48,150 nt of DNA from Prolixibacteraceae bacterium (GCA_947475715.1 CANJNY010000023.1:1-48150), one strand, 5' to 3'; positions 7,963 through 15,463 are shown, counted from the stretch's first letter. A program made the numbers and translations. The notes: a model not told the origin generated them from the sequence alone.

Positions 7963-8718
7963 TTACATGATGTTTTTATAGGTTCCAAATTTAAGTTTCG
8001 AGATCTGTTTATATTCGGGGCTATTGGCGCCAAAGACAGATTTGATATAGCTTTTCGAATCGTTACACGTATGAACTAATCCGGTTATAGGTTGATAAAG
8101 CACCTTTTCGCGGTTCATACGTGACTGATCGAGCTGAATTTGTGTATCGGCAACCAACTGGTTATCCTTTGTCAGTTCTGTATGAAAAGCAGATAATGCT
8201 TCAACTGTTAATTCAGCCTCGTTCGGTTTATAAGCCGGGAAACTGGCGAGAAATTGGATCAGTCTGTAAAAATTGTCCAGTTGCTTTTCGTACCCCGACT
8301 TATGGGAAGCGTTTTCTTTTACCGTTGAAGGGTCTTCTCCGGCCTCGTTAATAGTAGCTTTAGATTTAACTGCATTGACCCGACCTCTTTGAATTAAATG
8401 GATCAGTGAACGGATATGCACCCTGGCAGACTCGTCAGCCACGAGTGATTTAAATGCATTTCCGGCACGGGTTGCAAGTTTACCCATCGAGTCGAACGCC
8501 TTACTGCGTACATTTTTGGCATTTGAATTGGCAGGGAGGATGTTATCAACAGCATTTACGGCACCAAGGCCAAGAAGATATGCGGTTTGTAAAGCCGCCG
8601 GGGTGATTAGGGTATTTGCCGGATTGTAGGTCTCACCATAACCCAGAATAGCGGAATTTAACATTTTCAGGTTGGTCACATTTGAGTTGGCCCCTGAGGA
8701 AAGATTATTTGTTATCAT
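7963..8718 (-). CDS. Unrecognised protein, 251 residues
   Basis: I do not recognise a functional family with certainty. Seen: no signal peptide or membrane segment; an N-terminal Asn/Ser-rich stretch; an Ala/Leu-rich region 40-60 (PAALQTAYLLGLGAVNAVDN); a basic middle (RGRVNAVKSKATINEAGE); and a C-terminus containing SKSYIKSVFGANSPEYKQISKLKF-like sequence, which resembles the tail of uncharacterised Bacteroidota proteins I have seen (weak recollection). It is a single-gene unit with its own terminator at 7882-7917 and an AT-rich upstream region. Helix content looks high. Coding is supported by length, normal codon use and the terminator. Confidence 0.65.
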   Translation of the reverse strand: MITNNLSSGANSNVTNLKMLNSAILGYGETYNPANTLITPAALQTAYLLGLGAVNAVDNILPANSNAKNVRSKAFDSMGKLATRAGNAFKSLVADESARVHIRSLIHLIQRGRVNAVKSKATINEAGEDPSTVKENASHKSGYEKQLDNFYRLIQFLASFPAYKPNEAELTVEALSAFHTELTKDNQLVADTQIQLDQSRMNREKVLYQPITGLVHTCNDSKSYIKSVFGANSPEYKQISKLKFGTYKNIM

Positions 8719-8931
8719 ACAAATTTTAGGATTAAGAATTTAATCATTCAAACCATCTATTTATAGAACAACTTCTTAGGATTCAACTAATATACGAAAA
8801 ATTTAAATATGAAGTTTTATTTAAACTAAAATTAATTTGACAAAAATGAAAGTTGGAAATACTTATTTTTGATCGTATAATGCAATCCATGTGCACTTCT
8901 AATCCTTTTGTTACAATATTTTTTCCATTGG

Positions 8932-8974
8932 TGTCCGGTTAAAATTGAATATATCTTACAATTTTAACCGGACA
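8932..8974. terminator. Perfect 15-bp hairpin downstream of the OYE operon
   Basis: TGTCCGGTTAAAATT (8932-8946) and AATTTTAACCGGACA (8960-8974) form a perfect stem with a 13-base loop, 8 bases after the stop of the 8983-9255 gene. No T tract follows on either strand, so it may act as an mRNA-stabilising 3' hairpin rather than a classical terminator. Confidence 0.55.
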
Positions 8975-8982
8975 ATAGTGAA

Positions 8983-9255
8983 CTAAAATTCCTTATCTTT
9001 TATCAAGGCAAATACTTCCATTGATTTTTTTAGTTTGTAAAGTGGCAGTGTAGTCATTAATTGATTTACTTTTTCTTCATTGATCTCTTTAAAAATAAGT
9101 ACCGCTCCATTTTTAGTTTGTCTTAGAAATAGTTGATCTAAAAAACCCTCCTTTTTCCATTGAGCGACAACTTCTCTTTCATGTTTTATGATTTCCTGAA
9201 AATTGCCGGGTAGATTTTCAGTATCAATTGTTAAGATTACCAATATTCTGTTCAT
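8983..9255 (-). CDS. Small dimeric alpha-beta barrel protein (muconolactone isomerase/YCII-like)
   Basis: A 90-residue protein beginning MNRILVILTID with a central VVAQWKKEGFLDQLFLRQTKNGAVLIFK and a closing LPLYKLKKSMEVFALI. The beta-alpha-beta-beta-alpha-beta pattern and the W-x-x-G-x-L motif are typical of small ferredoxin-like-fold proteins of the muconolactone isomerase/YCII superfamily. It follows the alkene reductase gene by 11 bases, so it is in its operon and probably handles or binds the same reactive substrates (inference). No catalytic assignment is possible from sequence. Confidence 0.65.
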   Translation of the reverse strand: MNRILVILTIDTENLPGNFQEIIKHEREVVAQWKKEGFLDQLFLRQTKNGAVLIFKEINEEKVNQLMTTLPLYKLKKSMEVFALIKDKEF

Positions 9256-9266
9256 GAAATAGTTAT

Positions 9267-10346
9267 TTATTGGTTTAAAAATGGATAATCAATATAACCT
9301 TTATCCTGCCCACCATACATGGTCGCTCTATCAGGTTGATTTAATTCACAATTTAATTCAAAACGTTTAGGCAAATCGGGATTTGATAAAAATAAAGTCC
9401 CATAAGAAATAAGCTTTGCAATACCTTTTTGTAATTCCTCTTCACCTGATTCCCTGTTATATCCGCAGTTAGCAATGACTGGATGTTGCAACAATTTCCC
9501 GAATGTCTCTAAAGGATTTGAAGGATATTGCGGGAATTTATCAGCGGGGAAAGGCACATTCATTATGTGGACATAAGCCAGCGGCATTTTGTTGAGCTCG
9601 TTAATCAATAAAACAAATTGCTCAACTGGATTTTGATGTACAATGTTGTTGTATAAACTTGTTGGTGATAGCCGAACAGATGCTTTATCAGCACCAATTG
9701 CATTTACGATTTCGTGCATCACTTCCAGCACAAAACGGTTTCTATTTTCATTACTTCCGCCATATTTATCTGTTCGTTGATTTGCGCTTTCTGCTAAAAA
9801 CTGGTTAGGTAAATATCCAAATGCAGCGTGCAATTCAACCCCATCAAAACCTGCTTCAATGGCATTTATTGCAGCTTGTTTATAGTCCTGAATAATATTT
9901 TCAACTTCTTCAGTGGTTAATACTCGTGGGATTTCATAATCTTTCATTCCTTCCATCGTAAAATGCTGTTGTCCTTCAATAGCAACAGCTGATGGAGCTA
10001 CAGGCTGTTCCCCGTTTTTTACAAGTGAATGACCTACACGCCCGGTATGCCATAGTTGCGCATAAATGACACCACCATTTTCATGAACAGCTTTGGTTAC
10101 TTTTTCCCAGCCATTTATTTGGTCCTGATTATAAATACCAGGAGTCAAAGGGCTCCCAACAGCTTGTTTACTGATATTTATTGCTTCACTAATAATAAGC
10201 CCGGCACTTGTTCTTTGAGTGTAGTACAAGACTGTTGAGTCGCTCACTACTCCATCAAGGTTGGCACGGCTTCTTGTCATAGGCGCCATCGCCATACTGT
10301 TCTTCAGTATTTGATTACCCAATTTTTGTGATTCTAAAAGTTTCAT
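9267..10346 (-). CDS. Old yellow enzyme family alkene reductase (NemA-like)
   Basis: This is an FMN-dependent reductase of electron-poor alkenes, quinones or nitro compounds, of 359 residues. Seen: MAMAPMTRSRAN (residues 18-29), an FMN-binding start; YAQLWHTGRVGH (95-106); GVELHAAFGYLPNQFL (169-184); and a C-terminal SNPDLPKRF (phosphate site). Odd: the anion-binding pair that normally reads His-x-x-Asn or His-x-x-His is His173-Ala-Ala-Phe176, while the proton-donor Tyr178 is kept. This should change how carbonyl or nitro groups are held. It is operonic with the 90-residue gene and divergent from an HxlR regulator, a usual arrangement for electrophile-inducible detoxification. Confidence 0.88.
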   Translation of the reverse strand: MKLLESQKLGNQILKNSMAMAPMTRSRANLDGVVSDSTVLYYTQRTSAGLIISEAINISKQAVGSPLTPGIYNQDQINGWEKVTKAVHENGGVIYAQLWHTGRVGHSLVKNGEQPVAPSAVAIEGQQHFTMEGMKDYEIPRVLTTEEVENIIQDYKQAAINAIEAGFDGVELHAAFGYLPNQFLAESANQRTDKYGGSNENRNRFVLEVMHEIVNAIGADKASVRLSPTSLYNNIVHQNPVEQFVLLINELNKMPLAYVHIMNVPFPADKFPQYPSNPLETFGKLLQHPVIANCGYNRESGEEELQKGIAKLISYGTLFLSNPDLPKRFELNCELNQPDRATMYGGQDKGYIDYPFLNQ

Positions 10347-10383
10347 TTTTATATTTTATAAATTACATTTTATGCAAAAATGC

Positions 10384-10446
10384 TACCTTTGACTAAATAA
10401 TTTATATATACCTATTTTATGTGTATAGACTAATTTTTTAGACTAA
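10384..10446. promoter_or_regulatory. Candidate HxlR operator/promoter region
   Basis: In the 99-base divergent spacer the hexamer GACTAA occurs three times on the plus strand (10391-10396, 10428-10433, 10441-10446); the last two are part of TAGACTAA copies 13 bases apart, the second reaching the hxlR start codon. TACCTTTG (10384-10391) fits the -7 consensus for plus-strand transcription and abuts the first copy. A matching -33 box is not evident. Confidence 0.4.
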
Positions 10447-10814
10447 TGGCAAATACAGGGGTTAGAAAGACTAAAGACTTCGTACCGGGAAATTGCCCGG
10501 TAGGATATTGCATGAATATAATTGGTGGAAAATGGAAACCAAGTATTATTCATATGATAAGAACAGACAGAAACCGTTACAGTATTTTACTAAAAAACAT
10601 AACTGAAATTAGTAAGCAAACATTAACCAACCAGTTGCGGGAATTAGAATCAGACGGAATAATTGAGCGAATAATATATCCTGAAATTCCACCAAGAGTT
10701 GAATATACGATTACTCCATACGGAAGTAGTTTGCTGCCAATAATTGATAGTATGTCTAAGTGGGCTATCCAAAATATGCCGGCAAGCAAAAAAGTAGAGT
10801 GTAAAGAAAAATAA
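10446..10814 (+). CDS. HxlR-family redox-sensing transcriptional regulator
   Basis: A 122-residue winged-helix DNA-binding protein. Seen: GNCPVGYCMNIIGGKWKPSI (residues 16-35), where Cys17 in the Cys-Pro-Val context is the position used for thiol sensing in YodB/HypR/QorR-type members; a recognition helix region ISKQTLTNQLRELESDGII (residues 55-73); and the wing PRVEYTITPYGSSLLPII. A second Cys is at 22. It is divergent from the alkene reductase operon, so it most likely represses that operon and itself until Cys17 reacts with an electrophile or quinone (family-based inference). The start is the only ATG before the conserved region. Confidence 0.88.
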   Translation: MANTGVRKTKDFVPGNCPVGYCMNIIGGKWKPSIIHMIRTDRNRYSILLKNITEISKQTLTNQLRELESDGIIERIIYPEIPPRVEYTITPYGSSLLPIIDSMSKWAIQNMPASKKVECKEK

Positions 10815-10884
10815 AAACCGCCTTTCTATTTCAATATTTTTAATTTAATTTTCCGTGTATTAGGAAACTGCTAATTTTTTACAA

Positions 10885-11055
10885 ATGGAAAATAAGGCGA
10901 TCCGCTGGAAATAACGCTTTCAGAATTATGAAATGGCTTTCTTAAAACTAAAGGAAACCATCGAAATTAATTATCATACGATTACAGTCGTGGCCACACC
11001 GACTGAGATATTAAAACCATTTATAACAATACAAGAAAATTTGCAAGCGGTGTAA
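10885..11055 (+). pseudogene. Remnant of a hepT-like gene (premature stop), possibly joined to another fragment
   Basis: The frame opens ATG-GAA-AAT-AAG, then encodes RWK, a TAA stop at codon 10, then RFQNYEMAFLKLKET. This matches the first 26 or so codons of the intact gene at 11727 (RWKQRFQNYELAFLKLKEA), with Gln10 turned into the stop. DNA identity is obvious over about 80 bases and then ends abruptly near 10965. The frame stays open afterwards to TAA at 11053-11055, giving HTITVVATPTEILKPFITIQ, which may be the tail of a different, unidentified protein. It indicates duplication and decay beside the parDE module. Confidence 0.75.
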
Positions 11056-11071
11056 ATCTGGTGTATATTTG
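11040..11071 (+). promoter_or_regulatory. Consensus Bacteroidota promoter for parDE
   Basis: TTTG at 11040-11043, then 20 bases, then TATATTTG at 11064-11071 match both the -33 and the -7 (TAnnTTTG) boxes at ideal spacing. Transcription would start near 11078, ten bases before the antitoxin ATG. The promoter overlaps the end of the upstream remnant. Confidence 0.7.
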
Positions 11072-11088
11072 AATCAAAACAAAATATA

Positions 11089-11334
11089 ATGGCAAGACAA
11101 AGTATTTCGTTCACAAAACCAAATGAAGAATGGTTAAAAGCACAAGTGAATAATGAAGAATACACCAGTAAAAGTGAACTAATTAATGATTTGATCAGAC
11201 AGGCTAGAAAGCAGCAAGTTCAAGTTGATTTTATTAGAGCTAAATTAGATAAATCTGAAAATAGTGGATTTACTGAGGATAATAAAGAACTAATTTTAAA
11301 TCAATCAAAGTCATTATTTAATGGTCAGATATAG
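11089..11334 (+). CDS. ParD-like type II antitoxin
   Basis: An 81-residue antitoxin. Seen: an N-terminal ribbon-helix-helix segment (RQSISFTKPNEEWLKAQV, then TSKSELINDLIRQAR near residues 26-40) for DNA binding and dimerisation, and a polar C-terminal tail expected to wrap the toxin. It overlaps the toxin gene by 14 bases, with antitoxin first, the standard order. It should neutralise the downstream ParE and repress the shared promoter at 11040-11071 (family knowledge). Confidence 0.85.
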   Translation: MARQSISFTKPNEEWLKAQVNNEEYTSKSELINDLIRQARKQQVQVDFIRAKLDKSENSGFTEDNKELILNQSKSLFNGQI

Positions 11335-11617
11335 ATTAAGTAATGAAGCTAAGGACGATTTGATACGAATTCATCATTACGGCATCGAAAAGTTTGGTGT
11401 AACTCAAGCTGATAAATACTTTGATTCATTTTTTGAGTATTTTGACATCATAGCCCAACGACCCTTTTCATTTGAATCTGTCGATTATATAAACACAGGA
11501 TATAGACGTTATGTTTGCGGGTCTGATAGTATATTTTACAGACTAAACAATGGAGTAGTTGAGATACTGGCAATTGTTGGAAGACAATATTTGAATAGTG
11601 TCCTACAATCTTTATAA
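11321..11617 (+). CDS. ParE/RelE-superfamily toxin
   Basis: A 98-residue toxin of the ParE/RelE fold. Seen: YRLSNEAKDDLIRIHHYGIEKFG at the start (helical hairpin), then RPFSFESVDYINTGYRRYVCGSDSIFYRL, the beta-sheet core with the usual G-Y/I-R-R pattern, and a C-terminal VEILAIVGRQ strand. ParE-type members poison DNA gyrase while RelE-type ones cleave mRNA; the short length and the RRY...IFYR pattern favour ParE. It starts inside the antitoxin gene, indicating translational coupling. Confidence 0.85.
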   Translation: MVRYRLSNEAKDDLIRIHHYGIEKFGVTQADKYFDSFFEYFDIIAQRPFSFESVDYINTGYRRYVCGSDSIFYRLNNGVVEILAIVGRQYLNSVLQSL

Positions 11618-11726
11618 ACAGATTACCCGATTTCAACAATATCCGGAGTGAAAAACGACATAGAAACAGACTGAGTGTAATCGGCAAATAACAACAATGC
11701 ACAGTTTTCGGGAAATAAGAATACAA

Positions 11727-12158
11727 ATGGAATATAAAGACAACCGCTGGAAACAACGCTTTCAGAATTATGAATTGGCTTTTTTAAAGCTAAAGGAAGC
11801 GATGGAACAGAATGATTTAAATGAACTGGAACGTAATGGACTAATCCAGCGTTTTGAGTTTACGGTAGATCTTTCATGGAAGGTTCTAAAAGATTATCTC
11901 GAAGAAAAAGGATTTGTTTTTAAACCTTCTCCCAAAGATACGATTAGGGAGGCCCAGCAGTCAGGACTTATTCATTTTGGTCAGGCATTAATTGACGGGT
12001 TGGATATTCGCAATGAATTATCGCACGATTACAGCGGTACCAAATTTGAAGTTTCGGAGGAAGTTCTTCGTGATGAAGTTTATCCGGCACTGCAAATGCT
12101 TTATGATTTCTTTATTGCAGAAGGAGGTCATGGACAGCAGGATCTTTTAGATGAATAA
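11727..12158 (+). CDS. HepT-like (HEPN, HI0074 family) putative RNase toxin
   Basis: A 143-residue all-helical protein of the HI0074/nucleotidyltransferase substrate-binding family. Seen: NRWKQRFQNYELAFLKLKEA at the N-terminus and, decisively, RNELSHDY at 95-102, which fits the RX4HXY motif that serves as RNase active site and AMPylation target in HepT toxins. The start at 11727 is chosen over an upstream ATG at 11697, because the conserved family start and the nearby decayed copy both begin here. It overlaps the MNT gene by 8 bases. The HI0074 family is less well proven as toxic than HepT, so toxin activity is inference. Confidence 0.8.
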   Translation: MEYKDNRWKQRFQNYELAFLKLKEAMEQNDLNELERNGLIQRFEFTVDLSWKVLKDYLEEKGFVFKPSPKDTIREAQQSGLIHFGQALIDGLDIRNELSHDYSGTKFEVSEEVLRDEVYPALQMLYDFFIAEGGHGQQDLLDE

Positions 12159-12480
12159 TCTAATAAATAATTATGGCCTCACCGAAAGGGTTATGCAAAC
12201 CTTGCATGATATTCTTTATAAATATCCGGAGGTTTTGCTCGTGCATATTTTTGGAAGCCGTGCCAAAGGGACCAATAAACCGGGCAGCGATATTGATTTG
12301 GCCATAATGAATAAGGGAACAGGCAGTCAAACCTTGCTTAGACTAAAAAGTGATTTCGAGGAGAGTTCACTCCCTTACAAGGTTGATTTGGTAGAATTTC
12401 ACACCTTGACCAATCCGGATTTTGTTGAAAATATCAAGCAAGAGGGTACAATTTTTTACCAGCGAGTAGAAAGCAATTAA
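12151..12480 (+). CDS. MntA-like minimal nucleotidyltransferase (putative antitoxin)
   Basis: A 109-residue MNT-domain protein. Seen: GSRAKGTNKPGSDIDL at 35-50, fitting GSX10DXD with metal-binding Asp47 and Asp49, and a third candidate Asp in KVDLVEF (Asp79). In known HepT-MntA pairs this enzyme polyadenylylates a Tyr of the toxin's RX4HXY motif, and that Tyr (Tyr102) is present in the partner. Gene order is toxin first, coupled by an 8-base overlap. A substrate other than the partner cannot be excluded. Confidence 0.85.
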   Translation: MNNLINNYGLTERVMQTLHDILYKYPEVLLVHIFGSRAKGTNKPGSDIDLAIMNKGTGSQTLLRLKSDFEESSLPYKVDLVEFHTLTNPDFVENIKQEGTIFYQRVESN

Positions 12481-12489
12481 TTGGTTTTT

Positions 12490-12534
12490 GGTGCCTTTGT
12501 GGTGCCTTTGTGTTTTGGTGGCATTTTTTATTTT
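12490..12534 (-). repeat. Solo copy of the GGTGCC/TTTTGGTGGC dispersed repeat
   Basis: An 11-base unit GGTGCCTTTGT is present twice in tandem (12490-12500, 12501-12511), continuing into TGTTTTGGTGGC and an AT tail. Bases 12501-12521 match 19 of 21 positions of the right terminal repeat at 41674-41694, and the following TTTTTATTTT is shared as well. It lies immediately after the mntA-like gene. Confidence 0.65.
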
Positions 12535-12565
12535 GGATCTTTTGAAAAGCAGTCAATGAAGAATC

Positions 12566-12991
12566 TCAAATTTGATATAACGTACTGGCCTCAATCAGCT
12601 CCATCTTATGCTCCTGCAAAACCTTAATGCACTCTTCCAATTGATCAGGTTTCAGCACAACATTGGCTGAATCACCGGTTGAAAAAGCATACAAATAGGC
12701 TATTGTAATTTGATTATCCGATAAAATCTGTAAAGCTTTGGCCAATGCTCCGGGCTCATTGGGACAGTTCAGGCAAACCACTTCGGTAAGGTTGACAGAA
12801 AAATCATTGTCGCGCAAGACCTTGCAGGCTCGCTCGGGATCAGAAACAATAAGACGCAAGATACCGAATTCGGAAGTGTCGGCAACAGAAAATGCCAACA
12901 TATTAATTCCACAGTCTCCAAGGATCTTGGAAACTTCGTTCAAACGACCCGACTTGTTTTCCAGAAATACAGATAATTGCTTTATTAACAT
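12566..12991 (-). CDS. Tandem ACT-domain protein
   Basis: A 141-residue protein made of two ACT domains: residues 1-67 (MLIKQLSVFLENKSGRLNEV, then ILGDCGINMLAFSVADTSEF) and 70-141 (VVCLNCPNEPGALAKALQIL, then QITIAYLYAFSTGDSANVVLK). ACT domains bind small ligands, often amino acids. Proteins of this type are often next to phenylacetate-CoA ligase or indolepyruvate oxidoreductase genes in anaerobes (from memory), as here. The start at 12989-12991 is chosen because the ACT fold begins there; an upstream ATG at 13084 would add 31 non-conserved residues. It is probably an aromatic amino acid or CoA-pathway sensor (inference). Confidence 0.85.
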   Translation of the reverse strand: MLIKQLSVFLENKSGRLNEVSKILGDCGINMLAFSVADTSEFGILRLIVSDPERACKVLRDNDFSVNLTEVVCLNCPNEPGALAKALQILSDNQITIAYLYAFSTGDSANVVLKPDQLEECIKVLQEHKMELIEASTLYQI

Positions 12992-13168
12992 AGCGTTGAA
13001 TTTTTTATAGTGACATATTTGTATCCTCTTACCTGTCGCCGCTATTCGGCTGACGATTTGCAATCCTGCTGTGTCTGTTACCAAACTAACGGTGCTACGC
13101 GCCTAAGCCACTTAAAAGGTATGTTACTGCACAAGTATTTAAATTAGAAGATTATTAAACGAATACTT

Positions 13169-14467
13169 CTAAATCGACCGGTTATCGATTACCCTCTTAG
13201 CTTTGCCTGCTGTGCGCTCGATCGTCTTTGGCTCCACAAGTTTTACATTTACAGATATTCCAAGAACACTCTCGAGTTGTTTTGTTATTTTCAGTCGTAA
13301 CTCCTGCAGTTTACGAATCTCATCCGAAAAGAACTGTTCCTGTACTTCGACCATTAACGACATTGTATCCAGAGTTCCTTCCCGATCAATAATAATCAGG
13401 TAATGCGGTTCCACCTCACTCATATTCAAAAGGACAGTTTCAATTTGAGAAGGGAATACATTTACTCCCCTTATGATCAGCATATCATCACTTCGCCCCT
13501 TGCACTTCTCCATTCTTACCAAGGTACGACCGCAGGCACACTCTTCATAATGAAGGCGTGTGAGATCACGTGTCCGGTATCTCAACAGGGGAAGACCCTC
13601 CTTTGTAATGGTTGAAAAAACGAGCTCTCCAACTTCACCAGGAGCCACAGGCTCGAGGGTTTCAGGATCGATAACCTCTGGAAGAAAATGATCTTCGTTG
13701 ATATGCATACCACATTGTTCTTCGCACTCACACGAAACCCCCGGACCAACAATCTCACTAAGTCCGTATATGTCAATTGCCTTAATTTTCAGTTTAGTTT
13801 CAATCTCCTTACGCATCGCTTCGGACCATGGTTCTGCACCAAACATTCCCACTCTAAGCTTTAGATTGTTAATATCGACCTTCATCTCTTTAATCACTTC
13901 GGCAATATTCAGCGCATACGAAGGGGTACAACAGAGGACCGAACTGCCAAAATCCTCCATCAGCTGAATCTGTTTGGTCGTATTTCCTCCTGAGATCGGG
14001 ATAACGGAGGCTCCGAGGTTTTCAGTCCCATAATGCAGACCCAATCCTCCGGTGAAAAGGCCGTATCCATAGGCGATTTGTACAATATCATTCCGGTGCA
14101 CTCCTGCCATACAAAGCGATCTGGTAACCACCTCAGCCCACATCTGTATATCTTTCCGGGTATATCCAACCACTGTGGGCTTTCCGGTTGTTCCTGATGA
14201 GGCATGGAGGCGAACGATCTCGCTCATGGGTACAGTAAATAGCCCAAAAGGATAATTATCACGAAGGTCTATCTTTGTGGTAAAGGGAAGTTTTCGAATA
14301 TCGTCAAGATCTTCAATGTCATTTGGTGTAAGTCCGGCATCCTGCATCTTTTTACGATAATAAGGGACACTGTGATAAATACGTTTAACAGTCTCGCTTA
14401 GTCTTTCCGATTGAATGATCCGCATCTCTTCACGCGTAGCACATTCAATTCTCTCATTCCATATCAT
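13169..14467 (-). CDS. paaK: Phenylacetate-CoA ligase
   Basis: An acyl-adenylate-forming ligase of 432 residues that activates phenylacetate or another aryl acid to its CoA thioester using ATP. Seen: the P-loop [17 protein letters not shown] (88-104), [12 protein letters not shown] near 233-244 (adenine-binding), YRTRDLTRL (conserved Asp/Arg hinge region), and the C-terminal lysine region KAKRVIDNR. The Cys-rich [15 protein letters not shown] segment is a usual PaaK feature. It lies 16 bases downstream of marR and upstream of the ACT gene. Exact substrate could also be indoleacetate. Confidence 0.9.
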   Translation of the reverse strand: MIWNERIECATREEMRIIQSERLSETVKRIYHSVPYYRKKMQDAGLTPNDIEDLDDIRKLPFTTKIDLRDNYPFGLFTVPMSEIVRLHASSGTTGKPTVVGYTRKDIQMWAEVVTRSLCMAGVHRNDIVQIAYGYGLFTGGLGLHYGTENLGASVIPISGGNTTKQIQLMEDFGSSVLCCTPSYALNIAEVIKEMKVDINNLKLRVGMFGAEPWSEAMRKEIETKLKIKAIDIYGLSEIVGPGVSCECEEQCGMHINEDHFLPEVIDPETLEPVAPGEVGELVFSTITKEGLPLLRYRTRDLTRLHYEECACGRTLVRMEKCKGRSDDMLIIRGVNVFPSQIETVLLNMSEVEPHYLIIIDREGTLDTMSLMVEVQEQFFSDEIRKLQELRLKITKQLESVLGISVNVKLVEPKTIERTAGKAKRVIDNRSI

Positions 14468-14483
14468 ATTCTGAAAAATAAAA

Positions 14484-14900
14484 TTACATTCTTAGCACAA
14501 TTTCAGAGAATAATTTTTCAACTTGCGGAACCTCTGCAGCGGGGATAATTTCAAGCAGCCTCTCCTCACATTCATTTCTCACTTTATCAATCTTGCTTCT
14601 GATTGACTTTCCTTTTGAAGTAAGACAGAGCCTTATGGCCCTGCGATCCACTTCATCGGCCTTTCTGTCCAGATAACCATTTACAACCAGTTTGTCAACG
14701 ATCCTGCTAATCCGGGACAACGAAAGTCCCATATTCTTAGCTAATTCAGGACTGCTTATCCCCTTACAATTATTCAACGCTGAAAAGAAAAGTAGTTCAG
14801 ATTGGGAAATCTTCAGATCATTCATCAACCGCTGATCGACTTGCAAACATTTTTTCTTCAATTCGTAAATCAAGCTCACTAATCCGGGTTTGGTTTCCAT
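14484..14900 (-). CDS. MarR-family transcriptional regulator
   Basis: A 138-residue winged helix-turn-helix dimer protein. Seen: [66 protein letters not shown] in pieces: helix-turn-helix at about 54-75, wing with the MarR-typical D-x-R-R at 87-90. It leads the marR-paaK transcription unit and is divergent from thioredoxin. Two palindromes of TTGC(N5)GCAA type in the shared spacer are candidate operators. The ligand may be an aromatic acid, its CoA ester or an oxidant (inference). Confidence 0.85.
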   Translation of the reverse strand: METKPGLVSLIYELKKKCLQVDQRLMNDLKISQSELLFFSALNNCKGISSPELAKNMGLSLSRISRIVDKLVVNGYLDRKADEVDRRAIRLCLTSKGKSIRSKIDKVRNECEERLLEIIPAAEVPQVEKLFSEIVLRM

Positions 14901-14958
14901 ACCTTAAAAATTCTTTTTACAAAGCTACAAACTTGGCAATTATTTCCAAACACATTTT

Positions 14959-14971
14959 TTGCTATTGGCAA
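14959..14971. promoter_or_regulatory. Candidate MarR operator 1
   Basis: TTGCTATTGGCAA is an imperfect palindrome (TTGC-N5-GCAA) situated between the marR start and its candidate promoter. A half-site TTGGCAA is at 14933-14939. The related perfect copy lies at 15031-15043. Confidence 0.5.
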
Positions 14972-14998
14972 ATTACCTGATTAATTACTTTTTTATTT

Positions 14999-15027
14999 CA
15001 AATATATTAAATACATTTGTCTCTCAA
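14999..15027 (-). promoter_or_regulatory. Candidate marR-paaK promoter
   Basis: On the minus strand TTG (15025-15027), 18 bases, and TATATTTG (14999-15006) match the phylum promoter. Transcription would start near 14992 and read across operator 1 before the marR ATG at 14900. Confidence 0.55.
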
Positions 15028-15043
15028 TTATTGCTACTAGCAA
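15012..15043 (+). promoter_or_regulatory. Candidate thioredoxin promoter with MarR operator 2
   Basis: TACATTTG (15012-15019) fits the -7 box for plus-strand transcription; no clear -33 box precedes it. Just downstream, TTGCTA C TAGCAA (15031-15043) is a perfect 13-base palindrome of the same type as operator 1, positioned to block initiation from a start near 15026. Confidence 0.5.
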
Positions 15044-15077
15044 ATTATAAATAGAAATAATTTTAATGTAAAATATT

Positions 15078-15443
15078 ATGGCACTTGAACATTTAACGAA
15101 AGAGAGTTTTAAAGAGAAGGTTTTCAATTTTGAATTAAATAAGGAGTGGAAATTTGAAGGTACCATTCCAGTTATCATCGATTTTTATGCCCATTGGTGT
15201 GGTCCCTGCAAAACGATCGCTCCAATTCTTGAAGAGCTACAAACCGAATATGGTAATAAAATCGCCATTTACAAAGTAGATACCGAAGATCAGCAGGAAT
15301 TAGCAGGAATTTTTGGAATACAGAGCATCCCCTCCATTTTATTTGTACCCATTGAAGGTCAACCTCAAATGGCATTGGGAGCATTGCCAAAAGAGACTTT
15401 CAGAACAGCTATTAATGATGTGTTGAAGGTTTCAATAAATTAA
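15078..15443 (+). CDS. trxA: Thioredoxin
   Basis: A 121-residue thioredoxin. Seen: IDFYAHWCGPCKTIAPI with the redox pair Cys41/Cys44, the Asp-Phe-Tyr strand, and IQSIPSILF with the cis-Pro needed next to the active site. An N-terminal extension of about 15 residues relative to E. coli Trx is present. No signal peptide, so cytosolic disulfide reductant. Its divergence from marR through an operator-bearing spacer suggests it is part of the MarR regulon, which would make it a stress-induced rather than housekeeping copy (inference). Confidence 0.9.
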   Translation: MALEHLTKESFKEKVFNFELNKEWKFEGTIPVIIDFYAHWCGPCKTIAPILEELQTEYGNKIAIYKVDTEDQQELAGIFGIQSIPSILFVPIEGQPQMALGALPKETFRTAINDVLKVSIN

Positions 15444-15463
15444 GAAAGTATCTAATTAGGATA

